From Rhodococcus sp. H36-A4 (lineage in GTDB: Bacteria; Actinomycetota; Actinomycetes; Mycobacteriales; Mycobacteriaceae), in assembly GCF_027158005.1 (NCBI RefSeq), contig NZ_JAPVLQ010000005.1:124001-188000 (forward strand): a stretch of DNA of 64,000 nucleotides, written 5' to 3'. Numbering within the stretch: the stretch's first letter is position 1; every line of letters begins with the position of its first letter. The notes beneath the pieces are model-generated. The model was not told where the DNA came from, did not search any database, and worked only from the letters and a program-made list of their open reading frames with translations. Positions 42,723 to 53,070 of the stretch are shown here, one piece after another. Both the position numbers and the translations under genes were made by a program.

Positions 42723-42753
42723 GGGGACCACCGCGCACCCGGCGATGGTCCCC
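42723..42753. terminator. bidirectional hairpin between convergent genes
   Basis: GGGGACCA pairs with TGGTCCCC around a 15-base loop, between the sugar dehydrogenase stop and the acyl-CoA dehydrogenase stop. It would act for both converging units; there is no T-tract. Confidence 0.6.
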
Positions 42754-42766
42754 ACTCACGGCGGCG

Positions 42767-44740
42767 TCAGCTCGCGTGAGCCTTGCTCGGATGATCTGCA
42801 GACTCCTCGTCGCTCCCCGCGCCCGGATGGCCGAGCATGGCGGCGCCGAGGAGTTCTTCCGGAACGCCGAAGCCCTCGACCAGTTCGAGTGCATGCGGAC
42901 GCAGCGAGCGGCACCGCTCGTTGATCCCGCGGGTGACGGCCTTCGAACGCTCCGTCGACAGATAGCGGTGCTCGACGAACCAGGCTTTGTCCTCCTCGAT
43001 GACGGAGAGTGCATAGAGATCGCATACCTGCTCGAGAATCTTCTTGGCTGCCTCGTCCTCACACGAGTCGATGCCGGCGCAGAACGCTTCGAGAACGATC
43101 CGATCGATGTGCGCGCGCGCCGCGTGCAACACATGGTCCTGGACGGAGTTGAAGGCGTCGAACGCGCTCATTTCCTTCGAGTTCTTCTGCAGGCGCCGTG
43201 CGACCGTCGACAGTAGATAGTTCTCGCGATCCTCGAACATGCCTACCTGCGTGCCGCGATTGAACAGCGATCCCTCTTCCTCGTTGTCCTGGCGGGAGTC
43301 GAGGATGGTCTGGATGATCGTCTGTGCTGCAGTGCGTTTGATCACGCGGTCGCCGGCGAACTCCGCGGCGAAGCGAACCCACTCGACCGGGCTCATGCTT
43401 TTCACGTCGTCGGCGTAGGCAGTGAGCAATTCCTTCGCGACGAGCTGCGTCAACACGTGGTTGTCACCCTCGAACGTGGTGAACACATCGGTGTCCGCTT
43501 TGAGTGAGATGAGCCGATTCTCCGCGAGATAGCCTGCGCCACCGCAGGCTTCGCGCGCTTCCTGAATCGCGGTGGTCGCGTGCCAGGTGTTCGCCGCCTT
43601 CAACCCTGCCGCGCGGGACTCCAGCTCGCGCTGCTCCTCCGGATCCGGGTCGTCACTCGTCTGAAGCTCGTGCATCTTCGCCACGAGCTCGTTCTGAGCG
43701 AATTGCAACGCATAGGACTTGGCGATCAGTGGGAACAGTCGACGTTGATGCACCAGGTAGTCCATGATGAGGACTTCTTCTTCGGAATCCGGTGCCGTGA
43801 ACTGCCTGCGCTGCAGTGCATATTGCGTCGCGATATCCAGGGCGACGCGAGCAGCGGCGGCCGCGCTGCCACCGACGGTGACGCGACCACGAATCAACGT
43901 GCCGAGCATCGTGAAGAAGCGTCGACTCGAGTTCTCGATAGGAGAGGAGTACGTGCCGTCCGCGGCGACGTCGGCGTACTTGTTGAGCAGGTTGTCGCGC
44001 GGAATGCGGACGTGGTCGAACATGATGCGTCCGTTGTCGACTCCGGGGAGACCGCCTTTGTACTGGCAGTCGCTCGTCGTAACTCCGGGGAGGTCCGCGC
44101 CGTTCTCGTCGCGCAACGGAACGAAGAAGCAGTGGACTCCGTGTCCTTCCGGCTCCTCGCCCGGTCCTGCGGTGATCAACTGCGCGAATACTGCTGCGAC
44201 GGTTGCAGTTTCGGCTGCGCCGCCGATGTAGTCCTTGCGTGAGGACGGAGTGGGGGAGTGTACGACGAATTCGCCGGCCTCGGCGTCGTACGTCGCGGTG
44301 GTCTCGAGGGCCTGCACGTCGCTGCCGTGGCCGGTCTCCGTCATCGCAAAGCAGCCGAGCAGATCGAGGTCGATGAGACGCCGCACGTAGGCCTCGTGAT
44401 GGCGTTCGGTGCCGAGGTTTTCGATGGCTCCGCCGAACAGTCCCCATTGCACTCCGGCTTTGACCATCAGTGACAGGTCCGACATGGCGAGCATTTCGAT
44501 CATCGTCACTGCTCCGCCGACGTCTCCGCCGCCGCCGTGTTCCTTCTTGAAACCGTCTTCGGCTACGCCGTTTCGAGCAAGCAGCTTCATTTGTTCCAAA
44601 GCTTTGGTTCGAGCGATCACGGTGTTCGGGGTGTAATGCGGACGGAACTCGTCTCGAACGAGTTGCCTGCGGGCCTCGTTCTTCACATCACGCCAGCGGC
44701 CGTCCAAGGTGTTGCGAAGGTGCTCAGATGTGGTTGCCAT
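42767..44740 (-). CDS. large acyl-CoA dehydrogenase/oxidase family protein
   Basis: A 657-residue FAD enzyme of the acyl-CoA oxidase branch. Features are the FAD/substrate loop GCFAMTETGHGSDVQ, the nucleotide loop with SRKDYIGGAA, the helical bundle RGRVTVGGSAAAAARVALDI, QRRQFTAPDSEEEVLIMDYL, and EACGGAGYLAENRL near the catalytic region. The C-terminal 200 residues are an extra ACOX-like domain. It would oxidise acyl-CoAs to enoyl-CoAs; whether it uses O2 or an electron-transfer flavoprotein is not clear. It is monocistronic, divergent from bioA with about 115 bases between. Confidence 0.9.
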   Translation of the reverse strand: MATTSEHLRNTLDGRWRDVKNEARRQLVRDEFRPHYTPNTVIARTKALEQMKLLARNGVAEDGFKKEHGGGGDVGGAVTMIEMLAMSDLSLMVKAGVQWGLFGGAIENLGTERHHEAYVRRLIDLDLLGCFAMTETGHGSDVQALETTATYDAEAGEFVVHSPTPSSRKDYIGGAAETATVAAVFAQLITAGPGEEPEGHGVHCFFVPLRDENGADLPGVTTSDCQYKGGLPGVDNGRIMFDHVRIPRDNLLNKYADVAADGTYSSPIENSSRRFFTMLGTLIRGRVTVGGSAAAAARVALDIATQYALQRRQFTAPDSEEEVLIMDYLVHQRRLFPLIAKSYALQFAQNELVAKMHELQTSDDPDPEEQRELESRAAGLKAANTWHATTAIQEAREACGGAGYLAENRLISLKADTDVFTTFEGDNHVLTQLVAKELLTAYADDVKSMSPVEWVRFAAEFAGDRVIKRTAAQTIIQTILDSRQDNEEEGSLFNRGTQVGMFEDRENYLLSTVARRLQKNSKEMSAFDAFNSVQDHVLHAARAHIDRIVLEAFCAGIDSCEDEAAKKILEQVCDLYALSVIEEDKAWFVEHRYLSTERSKAVTRGINERCRSLRPHALELVEGFGVPEELLGAAMLGHPGAGSDEESADHPSKAHAS

Positions 44741-44941
44741 ACTCGACGGTAACCTTTCGGTCGCCGAGCCGGGAGTGAAGGGTCAGGAAGGCCACAGATA
44801 ATTTCGGCCGCACCGCAGGACCTCCCGCACCTATCGGTCCTTTAGGGTCGGCGCATCGATACCTCACAGATTCTGCGAACCGATGCCGCGCACGTCTGGC
44901 ACCCGTACGGCGGCTTTCCCGCCTCGACCGCACCACTCGTC

Positions 44942-46123
44942 GTGGAGAGTGCAGCCGGCGTCCGGTTGCGACTGAGCGACGGCCGCGAGCTGGTCGACGG
45001 CATGAGCTCGTGGTGGGCGGCCGTGCACGGATATCGCCATCCGGTGCTGGACGCGGCGGTGCGGGACCAGCTGGGCAAGATGAGTCACGTCATGTTCGGT
45101 GGACTTACCCACGAACCGGCCGCTCGGCTCGCGGAACTTCTGGTGTCGATCACCCCGGATGGCCTCGACAAGGTGTTCTTCGCCGATTCCGGGTCGGTCT
45201 CGGTCGAGGTCGCGGTCAAGATGTGTATTCAGTTCTGGCGCAGTCGCGGTCTGCCACGCAAGAGCCGATTGTTGACCTGGCGCGGCGGCTATCACGGGGA
45301 CACTTTCGCGCCGATGAGCATTTGCGATCCCGACGGCGGGATGCACACGCTGTGGACCGACGTGCTCAATGCCCAGATCTTCGCTCCCGTACCGCCGAGC
45401 GAATTCGATCCTGACTACGTCGAACTGTTCGAGAAGATTCTCGCGAGCAACGCAGACGAGATCGCAGCGATCGTCGTCGAACCGGTAGTACAGGGTGCAG
45501 GCGGGATGAGGTTCCATGATCCGCGCTACCTCGCCGAGTTGCGGCGGATGGCCGACGACCACGATGTTTTGCTGGTGTTCGATGAGATCGCCACTGGTTT
45601 CGGTCGAACCGGTGCGCTCTTCGCGGCCGAACATGCAGGTGTTGCCCCGGACGTCATGTGCGTCGGGAAGGCTTTGACCGGCGGGTACATGACTCTGGCA
45701 GCCACCCTGTGTACTTCGGAGGTCGCGGAGGTCATCAGTGCAGGCGAGGCCGGTGGCTTGATGCACGGCCCGACGTTCATGGCGAATCCGTTGGCGTGTG
45801 CGGTCGCGGTTGCAGCCGTCGAACTACTACTCACCAGAGACTGGCGTTCGGAGGTTGCTGCACTCGAATCTGGTCTGCGCTCGGGTTTGGCGCCGGCGCA
45901 GGCACTGCCCGGAGTTGCCGACGTCCGAGTGCGAGGCGGGATCGGGGTGATCGAGATGAGAGAACCCGTCGACATGCAGCGAGCGACGGATATAGCTGTG
46001 GCTCATGGTGTTTGGCTTCGCCCATTCGGTAGGCTGGTCTATGCCATGCCGCCGTACGTGTGCGAGAAGCAGGACGTCGAGCGCATTGCGACGGCAATGG
46101 TGGCTATCGCCTCAGCAACTTGA
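44942..46123 (+). CDS. bioA: adenosylmethionine-8-amino-7-oxononanoate aminotransferase (start codon unclear)
   Basis: PLP enzyme that aminates KAPA to DAPA with SAM as amino donor, in biotin synthesis. [57 protein letters not shown] and the Schiff-base Lys in [15 protein letters not shown] are typical. The coordinates give the first standard start (GTG 44942). However, the conserved N terminus, including the substrate-binding [13 protein letters not shown], is encoded in the same frame from 44855, where no ATG, GTG or TTG occurs before the stop at 44843. Real translation probably starts near 44855 at a rare codon (ATC, ATT or CTG). Followed by a BioQ-like site and bioFD. Confidence 0.92.
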   Translation: MESAAGVRLRLSDGRELVDGMSSWWAAVHGYRHPVLDAAVRDQLGKMSHVMFGGLTHEPAARLAELLVSITPDGLDKVFFADSGSVSVEVAVKMCIQFWRSRGLPRKSRLLTWRGGYHGDTFAPMSICDPDGGMHTLWTDVLNAQIFAPVPPSEFDPDYVELFEKILASNADEIAAIVVEPVVQGAGGMRFHDPRYLAELRRMADDHDVLLVFDEIATGFGRTGALFAAEHAGVAPDVMCVGKALTGGYMTLAATLCTSEVAEVISAGEAGGLMHGPTFMANPLACAVAVAAVELLLTRDWRSEVAALESGLRSGLAPAQALPGVADVRVRGGIGVIEMREPVDMQRATDIAVAHGVWLRPFGRLVYAMPPYVCEKQDVERIATAMVAIASAT

Positions 46124-46135
46124 ACACTGTTCAAG
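46119..46135. promoter_or_regulatory. BioQ-like biotin operator between bioA and bioF
   Basis: CTTGAACACTGTTCAAG is a perfect 8-bp inverted repeat with a single central base, containing TGAAC-N3-GTTCA, the core reported for actinobacterial BioQ (TetR family). It overlaps the bioA stop and ends one base before the bioF ATG. It suggests a second, regulated transcription start for bioFD. Confidence 0.75.
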
Positions 46136-46136
46136 T

Positions 46137-47279
46137 ATGGTCTCTCGGGTGAGGACACTCGACTGGCTGACCGAAGCAGCGAACACCCGTCGAACGCTCG
46201 GGTTACATCGGACGCCCATCGCGCGCCGTCAGGACGACTCGGTCATCGATCTCGCGTCGAACGACTACCTCGGCCTGGTCCGACACCCCGAAGTTGTCGA
46301 CGCATCCTGCGCTGCCGTGCGTGACTGGGGAACCGGCTCGACCGGATCGAGACTTGTCACCGGCACGACGACGCTGCACTGTGAGCTCGAATCCGAACTC
46401 GCAGCCTTCGTCGGCGCGCAATCGGGGCTGGTGTTCTCCTCGGGATACACCGCGAATCTCGCTGTGGTGTCGGCACTTTCGGGGCGTGGCGCACTCGTGA
46501 TGTCCGACTCGGCCTCCCACGCTTCACTCGTCGATGCCTGCAGGCTCTCGCGCGCTCGAATCGAGGTATTCGACCGAGCCGACCTCAGCGCAGTCGAGCG
46601 GACGCTGCAGACCAGGCAGGAAGAGCGAGCGCTCCTCGTCACCGACTCGGTCTTCAGCGCCGACGGCGACCTCGCGCCGCTGACCGAACTACATGCACTG
46701 TGCCGCAAGTACTCCGCTCTGATGATCGTCGACGAAGCACACGGCCTCGGTGTCCGGGGAGACGGCGGACGTGGGCTGGTGCACGAACTCGGTCTTCACG
46801 GCAGGCCGGATTTGGTCATCACGGCCACGCTGTCCAAGGCGCTCGCCTCCCAGGGCGGGGTGGTTCTGGGCCCGCCCGCAGTGCGGGAGCACCTCATCGA
46901 CGTCGCCAGGCCGTTCATCTTCGACACTGCACTCGCACCGGCGGCCGTCGCGGCATCTCGAGCCGCTCTCGCTGTGCTACTCCGCGAACCTATGCGCGCA
47001 GTCGCAGTGCGTGAGCGGGCGCAGGATTTGGCCGACATCGTAGGAGTGGCGGAACCGGAATCGGCCGTCGTGTCGGTCGTACTCGGGGATGCGATCGAAG
47101 CCTATGAGGCCGCGCAGTACGCCCGCAGCCAAGGCGTGCACGTCGGCTGCTTTCGTCCACCGTCGGTCCCCGAGGGCACCTCGCGGTTGCGTCTCACCGC
47201 ACGGGCCACGCTGACCGAGGACGATCTCACCGTCGTTCGCGAAGTCCTGGGATCCGTGCTGAACCGATCACTACTGTGA
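46137..47279 (+). CDS. bioF: 8-amino-7-oxononanoate synthase
   Basis: About 380 residues. It condenses pimeloyl-thioester with L-alanine to KAPA with [61 protein letters not shown] and the lysine in [13 protein letters not shown] are the family motifs. The frame extends back into bioA, so the ATG at 46137, directly after the operator, or the GTG at 46149 must be the start. There is no good Shine-Dalgarno at 46137, so leaderless translation is possible. It overlaps bioD by four bases. Confidence 0.94.
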   Translation: MVSRVRTLDWLTEAANTRRTLGLHRTPIARRQDDSVIDLASNDYLGLVRHPEVVDASCAAVRDWGTGSTGSRLVTGTTTLHCELESELAAFVGAQSGLVFSSGYTANLAVVSALSGRGALVMSDSASHASLVDACRLSRARIEVFDRADLSAVERTLQTRQEERALLVTDSVFSADGDLAPLTELHALCRKYSALMIVDEAHGLGVRGDGGRGLVHELGLHGRPDLVITATLSKALASQGGVVLGPPAVREHLIDVARPFIFDTALAPAAVAASRAALAVLLREPMRAVAVRERAQDLADIVGVAEPESAVVSVVLGDAIEAYEAAQYARSQGVHVGCFRPPSVPEGTSRLRLTARATLTEDDLTVVREVLGSVLNRSLL

Positions 47280-47956
47280 GCGTTCTCTTGGTCACCGGAA
47301 CGTCCACCGACGTCGGCAAAACCATCGTAACCGCGGCACTCGCGGCGACAGTACGAGCGTCGGGACGCTCTGTTGCGGTGTGTAAACCCGCACAGACCGG
47401 TGTCGCACCCGGCGCACCCGGCGACCTCGAGGAAATTTCTCGACTCACCGGTGTCGACAATCTATTGGAACTGGCCCGCTACCCCGAACCCCTGGCACCC
47501 GACGTCGCGGCTCGTCGCAGCTCGATGCCGCTACTGGGACTCGACGACGTCTGCGGTGCCGTGAGCGCCCTCGACGCCGACGTGGTGCTCGTCGAGGGCG
47601 CAGGTGGGCTGCTCGTACGCCTGGGAATCGGCGGATTCACACTTGTCGACGTCGCTCGCAGAGTAGGTGCCCCGGTCCTCGTCGTCTGCGGAGCCGGGTT
47701 GGGAACGCTCAATCATTCCGCTCTCACGGTGGCTGCGCTCGAAACAGCCGGTGTGTGGTGCGCGGGCCTGGTGATCGGTTCATGGCCGTGCACGCCCGAT
47801 GCAGCGGCTGTCACGAACCTCGACGAACTACCCGAGGTGACGTCGACCGCATTGCTGGGCCGCCTACCGGAAGGCGCGGGCAGGCTCAGTGCGCCCGAAT
47901 TCACCGCAGCAGCGCCGTCATGGTTCGACGGAATCGAAGACATTCTGTTTCGGTGA
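47276..47956 (+). CDS. bioD: dethiobiotin synthase
   Basis: A 226-residue P-loop carboxylase-type enzyme that closes the ureido ring of dethiobiotin using CO2 and [20 protein letters not shown] is the modified Walker A; CKPAQTGV carries the catalytic Lys, and [12 protein letters not shown] the second site. GTG 47276 overlaps the bioF stop. bioB is not found downstream, so the last step is encoded elsewhere. Confidence 0.95.
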   Translation: MSVLLVTGTSTDVGKTIVTAALAATVRASGRSVAVCKPAQTGVAPGAPGDLEEISRLTGVDNLLELARYPEPLAPDVAARRSSMPLLGLDDVCGAVSALDADVVLVEGAGGLLVRLGIGGFTLVDVARRVGAPVLVVCGAGLGTLNHSALTVAALETAGVWCAGLVIGSWPCTPDAAAVTNLDELPEVTSTALLGRLPEGAGRLSAPEFTAAAPSWFDGIEDILFR

Positions 47957-48074
47957 CGAGTGCGACTACTGCGCTGCTGGTGGAAGCCGAGAACAGGGAG
48001 AAAAACCGGACTTTTCGTTTATTGCCGTCGTCGTCGGGTACTCAAGGGGCCACACCTACAGTTGGGGGCTAGAA

Positions 48075-48758
48075 ATGAACACTGCAGTATGGATAGTGAT
48101 TGCCGTCGTAGTAGTGCTGCTCATCGTCGCGATTGTTTTGGCGCTCGCCCGGAAGCAAAAATCCGGCCGACGCGTGGAAGCCGAGCGTATTCGTGAGAAG
48201 GCCGCCGAAAAGTCCGTACAGGTCGAGGAGCGCCAGGCGATTGCCGACGAGAGCGCCGCGAAAGCCCGCCGCTCGCAGGCCGATGCCGAGGCCAAGGCGG
48301 CCGAAGCTCGCCGTCTGTCGTTGCAGGCCGAAACCCACCTGGGTGATGCTGCAAGCTCCCGCGACGAACTGGATGCAGAGTACGCCCGCGCCAATAAGAT
48401 CGATCCGGATGTGAACACCAAGACCGGCACCAACAAGTCGGGCAGTGTCGACAAGGCGTCCGCCGAGAAGATGGTCGCACCGAACGCCACTCATGCCGGA
48501 CAGCATGACGCCGGCCATCACGGAACCGGTCGCCATGAGGGTGCAGTTCATGACGGCACGGCTCGTGAGAGCACAGTTGGCGACGGGGGAGTCCGCGACG
48601 GCAACGTGCGCCCGGACCGCGCAGCAGGCAACGAAGACAGTGTTGTTCGTGGTGACAGCGCTGTTCGTGATGACAAGGTCGTTCGCGGTGAAGAGGTTGT
48701 TCGTGGTGACGAGCACCTGCCGAACGACCCGCGTGGTGGCGAGCACCGCGCACCGTAG
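48075..48758 (+). CDS. single-pass membrane protein with coiled coil and charged repeat tail
   Basis: About 227 residues from ATG 48075. One N-terminal helix (AVWIVIAVVVVLLIVAIVLA) is followed by a Glu/Ala/Arg coiled coil (AERIREKAAEKSVQVEERQA and on to about residue 100). Then come a linker and a His/Gly/Asp-rich tail with degenerate repeats of VVRGD/AVRDD (GEEVVRGDEHL). The longer frame from 47889 is not used because it overlaps bioD. The first half resembles small stalk-like membrane proteins; the function is unknown. It ends with a strong terminator. Confidence 0.72.
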   Translation: MNTAVWIVIAVVVVLLIVAIVLALARKQKSGRRVEAERIREKAAEKSVQVEERQAIADESAAKARRSQADAEAKAAEARRLSLQAETHLGDAASSRDELDAEYARANKIDPDVNTKTGTNKSGSVDKASAEKMVAPNATHAGQHDAGHHGTGRHEGAVHDGTARESTVGDGGVRDGNVRPDRAAGNEDSVVRGDSAVRDDKVVRGEEVVRGDEHLPNDPRGGEHRAP

Positions 48759-48781
48759 AACTCAGCTGTAGCTCTCCACTG

Positions 48782-48839
48782 CCCGTCCGCCGAAGCTTCT
48801 TCTCCCCGACCGGGAGCGGAACTTCGGCGGGCGGGTTTT
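48782..48839 (+). terminator. strong hairpin terminator with T-tract
   Basis: CCCGTCCGCCGAAG pairs with CTTCGGCGGGCGGG (one G-T pair) across a 26-base loop, followed by TTTT. It lies 24 bases after the coiled-coil protein and ends the bio region. Confidence 0.85.
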
Positions 48840-48906
48840 GTCGTTGCTACACAGCGCGTAGCGCGGTCAGCCGCTAGAATATCTCCGCAAACGGCAGGAG
48901 AAGTCG

Positions 48907-49608
48907 ATGCACGATTTCGTCTTGATTCCAGGTGCGGGCGGCGACGGTTGGTACTGGCATCTAGTGGAAGCGGAGTTGGTACGACGAGGCTACGACGTCG
49001 TCGCGGTGACCCTTCCGGCCGGCGACCCGGACGCAGGCCTGCTCGAGTACACCGACACAGTCCTTACCGCGATGGGTGGCGTAGGTACCGACGTTCTCGT
49101 TGCGCAATCGCTCGGTGGCTTCACCGCACCCCTCGTCGCGGGAAGAACAGAAGTCTCGATGATCGTCCTGCTCAATGCGATGACGCCGAAGTCCGGTGAG
49201 TCACCGGGTCAGTGGTGGGAGTCGACGGGGTCGCAGCAAGCGCGTGCCGAACAGGCGCAGCGCGAGGGCCGCTCGTTCGACACCGAGGATCTGGTTGCCG
49301 ACGTCTTCTTTCACGACGTTCCACCTGAGGTCACTGCCGAGGCCATGCGGCGTGGTGCTCCCGAACAATCCGACGGCCCGTTCGTCCTTCCATACCCGAC
49401 GACGCAGTGGCCCGATGTCCCGACGCGTTTCCTGCAAGGTGCGGAGGACCGTTTCTTTCCGATCGAGTTCCAGCGAAGAGTTGTCACCGAACGGCTCGGA
49501 ATAGAACTCGACGACATGCCCGGTGGGCACTTGGCCGCACTGTCGCAGCCCATTCTGCTCGCCGACAGACTCCAAGCGTATCGAGCCGAACTCGGTGGCG
49601 ATCGGTGA
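48907..49608 (+). CDS. alpha/beta hydrolase (esterase-like)
   Basis: A 233-residue alpha/beta hydrolase with [15 protein letters not shown] at the oxyanion loop, nucleophile elbow [12 protein letters not shown] (Ser near 87), an acidic late strand [11 protein letters not shown], and the catalytic His in [10 protein letters not shown]. The family resembles plant-type methylesterases and salicylate-binding proteins. GGCAGGAGAAG precedes the ATG. The substrate is unknown; its position before hemL is not informative. Confidence 0.88.
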   Translation: MHDFVLIPGAGGDGWYWHLVEAELVRRGYDVVAVTLPAGDPDAGLLEYTDTVLTAMGGVGTDVLVAQSLGGFTAPLVAGRTEVSMIVLLNAMTPKSGESPGQWWESTGSQQARAEQAQREGRSFDTEDLVADVFFHDVPPEVTAEAMRRGAPEQSDGPFVLPYPTTQWPDVPTRFLQGAEDRFFPIEFQRRVVTERLGIELDDMPGGHLAALSQPILLADRLQAYRAELGGDR

Positions 49609-49660
49609 ATTATTACGCCCTGTAGTTGGCGAAACGGGTAAACCTGGGACACTGGAGTTC

Positions 49661-50986
49661 GTGACTGTTCCGACCGGCGACGATGCCCCTGTTTCGGCCC
49701 GACTTTTCGAGCGCGCGAGCGCAGTGATTCCTGGTGGAGTGAACTCCCCGGTTCGCGCCTTCCAATCGGTAGGTGGAACCCCGCGGTTCATCGCCGAGGC
49801 CAGCGGATACACGATGATCGACGCCGACGGTAAGTCCTATGTCGACCTGATCTCCTCGTGGGGCCCGATGATCCACGGACACGCCCATCCGGTCGTGGTC
49901 GAAGCGGTCCAGAAGGCAGCAGCGACGGGCCTGTCGTTCGGTGCGCCGACCGAGCGGGAAATAGAACTCGCGGAGGAAATCATCGGCCGGGTAGGCCCCG
50001 TGGAGCAGGTTCGGCTTGTGAATTCCGGCACAGAGGCCACGATGAGCGCGGTCCGCCTCGCGCGCGGTTTCACCGGGCGCACCAAGATCCTCAAGTTCTC
50101 CGGCTGCTACCACGGCCATGTCGATGCGCTGCTCGCCGATGCAGGCTCGGGTCTCGCGACACTCGGGCTGCCGACATCGCCAGGAGTGACGGGTGCACAG
50201 GCCGGCGACACGATCGTGGTTCCGTACAACGACCTCGCCGCCGTCGAGGCCGCGTTCGCGGAGAATCCAGGCGAGTTCGCCTGCATCATCACCGAGGCGG
50301 CCGCAGGCAACATGGGCGCAGTCCCGCCGGTCACCGGCTTCAACGAGGGCCTGCGTCGTATTGCCACCGACAACGGTGCGCTGCTGATAATGGACGAAGT
50401 GATGACGGGATTCCGCGTCAGCGCCGCCGGTTGGTTCGGCATCGACGGCGTCGCAGGCGATCTCTACACCTTCGGCAAGGTCATGAGCGGCGGGCTCCCC
50501 GCAGCTGCGTTCGGTGGTCGCGCCGACATCATGGCCTACCTCGCCCCAGCCGGCCCGGTCTACCAAGCGGGCACATTGTCCGGTAACCCGGTTGCCGTCG
50601 CAGCCGGACTGGCCAGCCTGCGACTGGCCGACGCAGCGGTCTACGAGAAGCTCGAGAACAACTCCAAGCAGCTCGGTGGACTCCTCGGCGATGCCCTCAG
50701 TGCGGCAGGCGTTCGTCATCATGTGCAGTTCGCGGGCACTATGGTGAGCGTGTTCTTCTCCGACGGACCGGTCACCGACTATGCAGGTGCCAAAGCAGCC
50801 GAGACCTGGCGTTACCCGGCCTTCTTCCACGGCCTGCTTTCCCGCGGCGTCTATCCGCCGCCGAGCGCATTCGAAGCCTGGTTCGTCTCCGCAGCCCTCG
50901 ACGACAACGCCTTTTCGATCATCGCCGACGCACTACCCGCCGCCGCTCGTGCAGCAGCCCAAGCAGAAGCTGGAACCTCCAAGTGA
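49661..50986 (+). CDS. hemL: glutamate-1-semialdehyde 2,1-aminomutase
   Basis: About 441 residues. A PLP enzyme that isomerises glutamate-1-semialdehyde to 5-aminolevulinate, completing the C5 route begun by Hem[73 protein letters not shown] and the Lys in [17 protein letters not shown] are present. The GTG at 49661 is chosen, with CTGGAG four bases before, over longer starts in the hydrolase gene. It overlaps the phosphatase gene by four bases and leads the cytochrome c cluster. Confidence 0.97.
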   Translation: MTVPTGDDAPVSARLFERASAVIPGGVNSPVRAFQSVGGTPRFIAEASGYTMIDADGKSYVDLISSWGPMIHGHAHPVVVEAVQKAAATGLSFGAPTEREIELAEEIIGRVGPVEQVRLVNSGTEATMSAVRLARGFTGRTKILKFSGCYHGHVDALLADAGSGLATLGLPTSPGVTGAQAGDTIVVPYNDLAAVEAAFAENPGEFACIITEAAAGNMGAVPPVTGFNEGLRRIATDNGALLIMDEVMTGFRVSAAGWFGIDGVAGDLYTFGKVMSGGLPAAAFGGRADIMAYLAPAGPVYQAGTLSGNPVAVAAGLASLRLADAAVYEKLENNSKQLGGLLGDALSAAGVRHHVQFAGTMVSVFFSDGPVTDYAGAKAAETWRYPAFFHGLLSRGVYPPPSAFEAWFVSAALDDNAFSIIADALPAAARAAAQAEAGTSK

Positions 50987-51657
50987 CCGACGCGCCCACC
51001 ACGAACGACGCCACGCATCCGCACCAGGCCAGCAGGACCATCGTCCATGTCCTGCGTCATGGTGAAGTGCACAATCCGAAGGGCATTCTGTACGGACGCC
51101 TCCCCGGATTCCGGCTGTCGGTCACGGGCCAGGCCCAAGCCACTGCCGTCGCCAATGCTCTTGCCGGACACGACATAGCGCTCGTCGTCGCATCGCCGCT
51201 CCGACGCGCACAGGAAACTGCGACACCGATCGCGGCGGCGCACGGCCTCACGGTGGGGGAGGACGAGAACCTCATCGAAGCGGGAAACGACTTCGAGGGA
51301 CTTCGCGTCGCAGTCGGTGACGGCGCCCTGAGCCGTCCCCGCCACTGGTGGAAGCTACGTAACCCATTCACCCCGTCGTGGGGGGAGCCGTACCTACAGA
51401 TAGCGCACCGCATGCTCGCCGCCGTCGGAGCCGCCCGTGTGGCCGCCGTGGGCCACGAAGCCGTCGTCGTCAGCCATCAGTTGCCGGTGTGGACACTGCG
51501 GCGATTCCTGCAGGGCGAACGCCTCTGGCACGATCCGCGGCACCGTCAGTGCGGCCTCGCCTCGCTCACCTCTCTCGTCTACGAGGGCGACACCCTCGTG
51601 GACATCGTCTACTCCGAGCCCGGCGGTGCCAGCGATCCCAGGATCACCGGTGCGTAG
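50983..51657 (+). CDS. histidine phosphatase family protein (Rv0525-like)
   Basis: A 224-residue phosphoglycerate-mutase-like phosphatase. The phosphohistidine motif is LRHGEVHNP, then [22 protein letters not shown] and the second His in [13 protein letters not shown]. It removes phosphate from an unidentified metabolite; it is not a glycolytic mutase. The start overlaps the hemL stop (ATGA style GTGA). The same order (hemL, phosphatase, TlpA-like, ccdA, resB, ccsB) is seen in mycobacteria. Confidence 0.9.
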   Translation: MTDAPTTNDATHPHQASRTIVHVLRHGEVHNPKGILYGRLPGFRLSVTGQAQATAVANALAGHDIALVVASPLRRAQETATPIAAAHGLTVGEDENLIEAGNDFEGLRVAVGDGALSRPRHWWKLRNPFTPSWGEPYLQIAHRMLAAVGAARVAAVGHEAVVVSHQLPVWTLRRFLQGERLWHDPRHRQCGLASLTSLVYEGDTLVDIVYSEPGGASDPRITGA

Positions 51658-52252
51658 ATTTCTCACTGCCGCATCTGCCGGCATCTCCGTGGTGGCACTG
51701 CTCGGCGCCTGCGCTACCGGCACCGACGCGGTCGCCACCGGCGGTACCTTCGACTTCGTCTCGCCCGGTGGCCAGACCGAGATCTTCTACGATCCGCCGT
51801 CCGAGCGCGGAACGGTCGGAACGTTGTCCGGGCCCGACCTGATGACCGAAGGCGACACGACGTCGTTGTCCGATTACGAAGGTAAGGCCGTCGTGATCAA
51901 TGTCTGGGGGCAGTGGTGCGGCCCGTGTCGTGGTGAGGCCGACGACCTCGAAGAGGTCTACGAGAACACCAAGGATCTCGGCGTCCAGTTCCTCGGTATC
52001 AACGTCCGCGACAATGCCCAGGACAAGGCACAGGACTTCGTCATCGACAACAACGTGACCTACCCGTCGATCTACGACCCCCCGATGCGCACCCTCACCG
52101 CTCTCGGCGGCATACCGACTTCGGTGGTTCCCACCACGATCGTGCTCGACAAGAAGCACCGCGTCGCAGCAGTCTTCCTACGTGAACTGCTCGCCGAGGA
52201 CCTGCAACCCGTCGTCGAACGGGTCGCGGGTGAGGGGCCCGAGCAACAGTGA
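51650..52252 (+). CDS. TlpA/ResA-like thioredoxin-fold lipoprotein
   Basis: About 200 residues from GTG 51650. A signal peptide with lipobox ALLGAC precedes a mature Redoxin/AhpC-TSA domain. The redox motif is WGQWCGPCRGE, followed by VQFLGINVRDN and the cis-Pro in GGIPTSVVPTTIVLD. It would reduce apocytochrome c haem-binding cysteines, or deliver electrons from CcdA, on the outside of the membrane. It overlaps the phosphatase stop and the ccdA start, so the cluster is coupled. Confidence 0.92.
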   Translation: MRRFLTAASAGISVVALLGACATGTDAVATGGTFDFVSPGGQTEIFYDPPSERGTVGTLSGPDLMTEGDTTSLSDYEGKAVVINVWGQWCGPCRGEADDLEEVYENTKDLGVQFLGINVRDNAQDKAQDFVIDNNVTYPSIYDPPMRTLTALGGIPTSVVPTTIVLDKKHRVAAVFLRELLAEDLQPVVERVAGEGPEQQ

Positions 52253-53070
52253 GTAACACGGTCCACTTGGCGGGCATCGGTGAGACGTTTCAGACGACGG
52301 CGTCGACGGGTCCACTCGTCCTCGCTTTCGGTGTGTGCGTCCTCGCCGGTCTCGTTTCGTTCGCGTCGCCGTGTGTGGTTCCACTAGTGCCCGGATATCT
52401 GTCGTATCTCGCCGGGGTCGTCGGGGCCGACGCTCCGGCCGTGACCGCGACGGAAGCTGCGACGACGAAGGTGCGGACTCGGACTCGAATGCGAGTCGCA
52501 GGTGCGGCAGGGCTGTTCGTCCTCGGCTTCACCGTGGTGTTCGTGTTGGCGACGGCCACGGTCTTCGGTGCTATCTCGGTACTGGCAGTCAATCGGGAAC
52601 TGCTGATGCGAATAGGTGGAGTCGTCACCATCGCAATGGGGTTGGTGTTCGTCGGACTGGTGCCTGCCCTGCAGCGCGACGTCCGATTCGAGCCGCGCCG
52701 AGTCGGCAGTCTCGTCGGCGCACCACTGCTCGGTGGCGTGTTCGCATTGGGATGGACCCCGTGCCTCGGACCGACCCTCGCGGGCGTCATCTCGCTTGCC
52801 GCGGGTACCGAAGGGGCGACGGCGGCACGAGGAGTAATACTCATCGTCGCGTACTGCCTCGGACTCGGATTGCCGTTCGTCATTCTCGCCTTTGGATCGG
52901 TCAGTGCACTTCGCGGAGTCGGCTGGCTTCGTACCCATTCACGACAGATACAGGTATTCGGCGGAATCATGTTGATAGCAGTAGGAATTGCCCTCGTGAC
53001 AGGCGCGTGGGACGTGTTCGTCGGTTGGGTCCGTGACGCCTTCGTATCGGACGTGGTGTTGCCGATATGA
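52249..53070 (+). CDS. ccdA: cytochrome c biogenesis protein CcdA
   Basis: A 273-residue polytopic membrane protein of the DsbD transmembrane type. ASPCVVPLVPGYLSYL has the first reactive Cys-Pro, and WTPCLGPTLAGV the second; six or more hydrophobic segments surround them. It moves reducing equivalents from cytoplasmic thioredoxin to the outer thioredoxin-fold protein encoded just upstream. GTG 52249 overlaps the preceding stop. It overlaps resB by four bases. Confidence 0.95.
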   Translation: MSNTVHLAGIGETFQTTASTGPLVLAFGVCVLAGLVSFASPCVVPLVPGYLSYLAGVVGADAPAVTATEAATTKVRTRTRMRVAGAAGLFVLGFTVVFVLATATVFGAISVLAVNRELLMRIGGVVTIAMGLVFVGLVPALQRDVRFEPRRVGSLVGAPLLGGVFALGWTPCLGPTLAGVISLAAGTEGATAARGVILIVAYCLGLGLPFVILAFGSVSALRGVGWLRTHSRQIQVFGGIMLIAVGIALVTGAWDVFVGWVRDAFVSDVVLPI

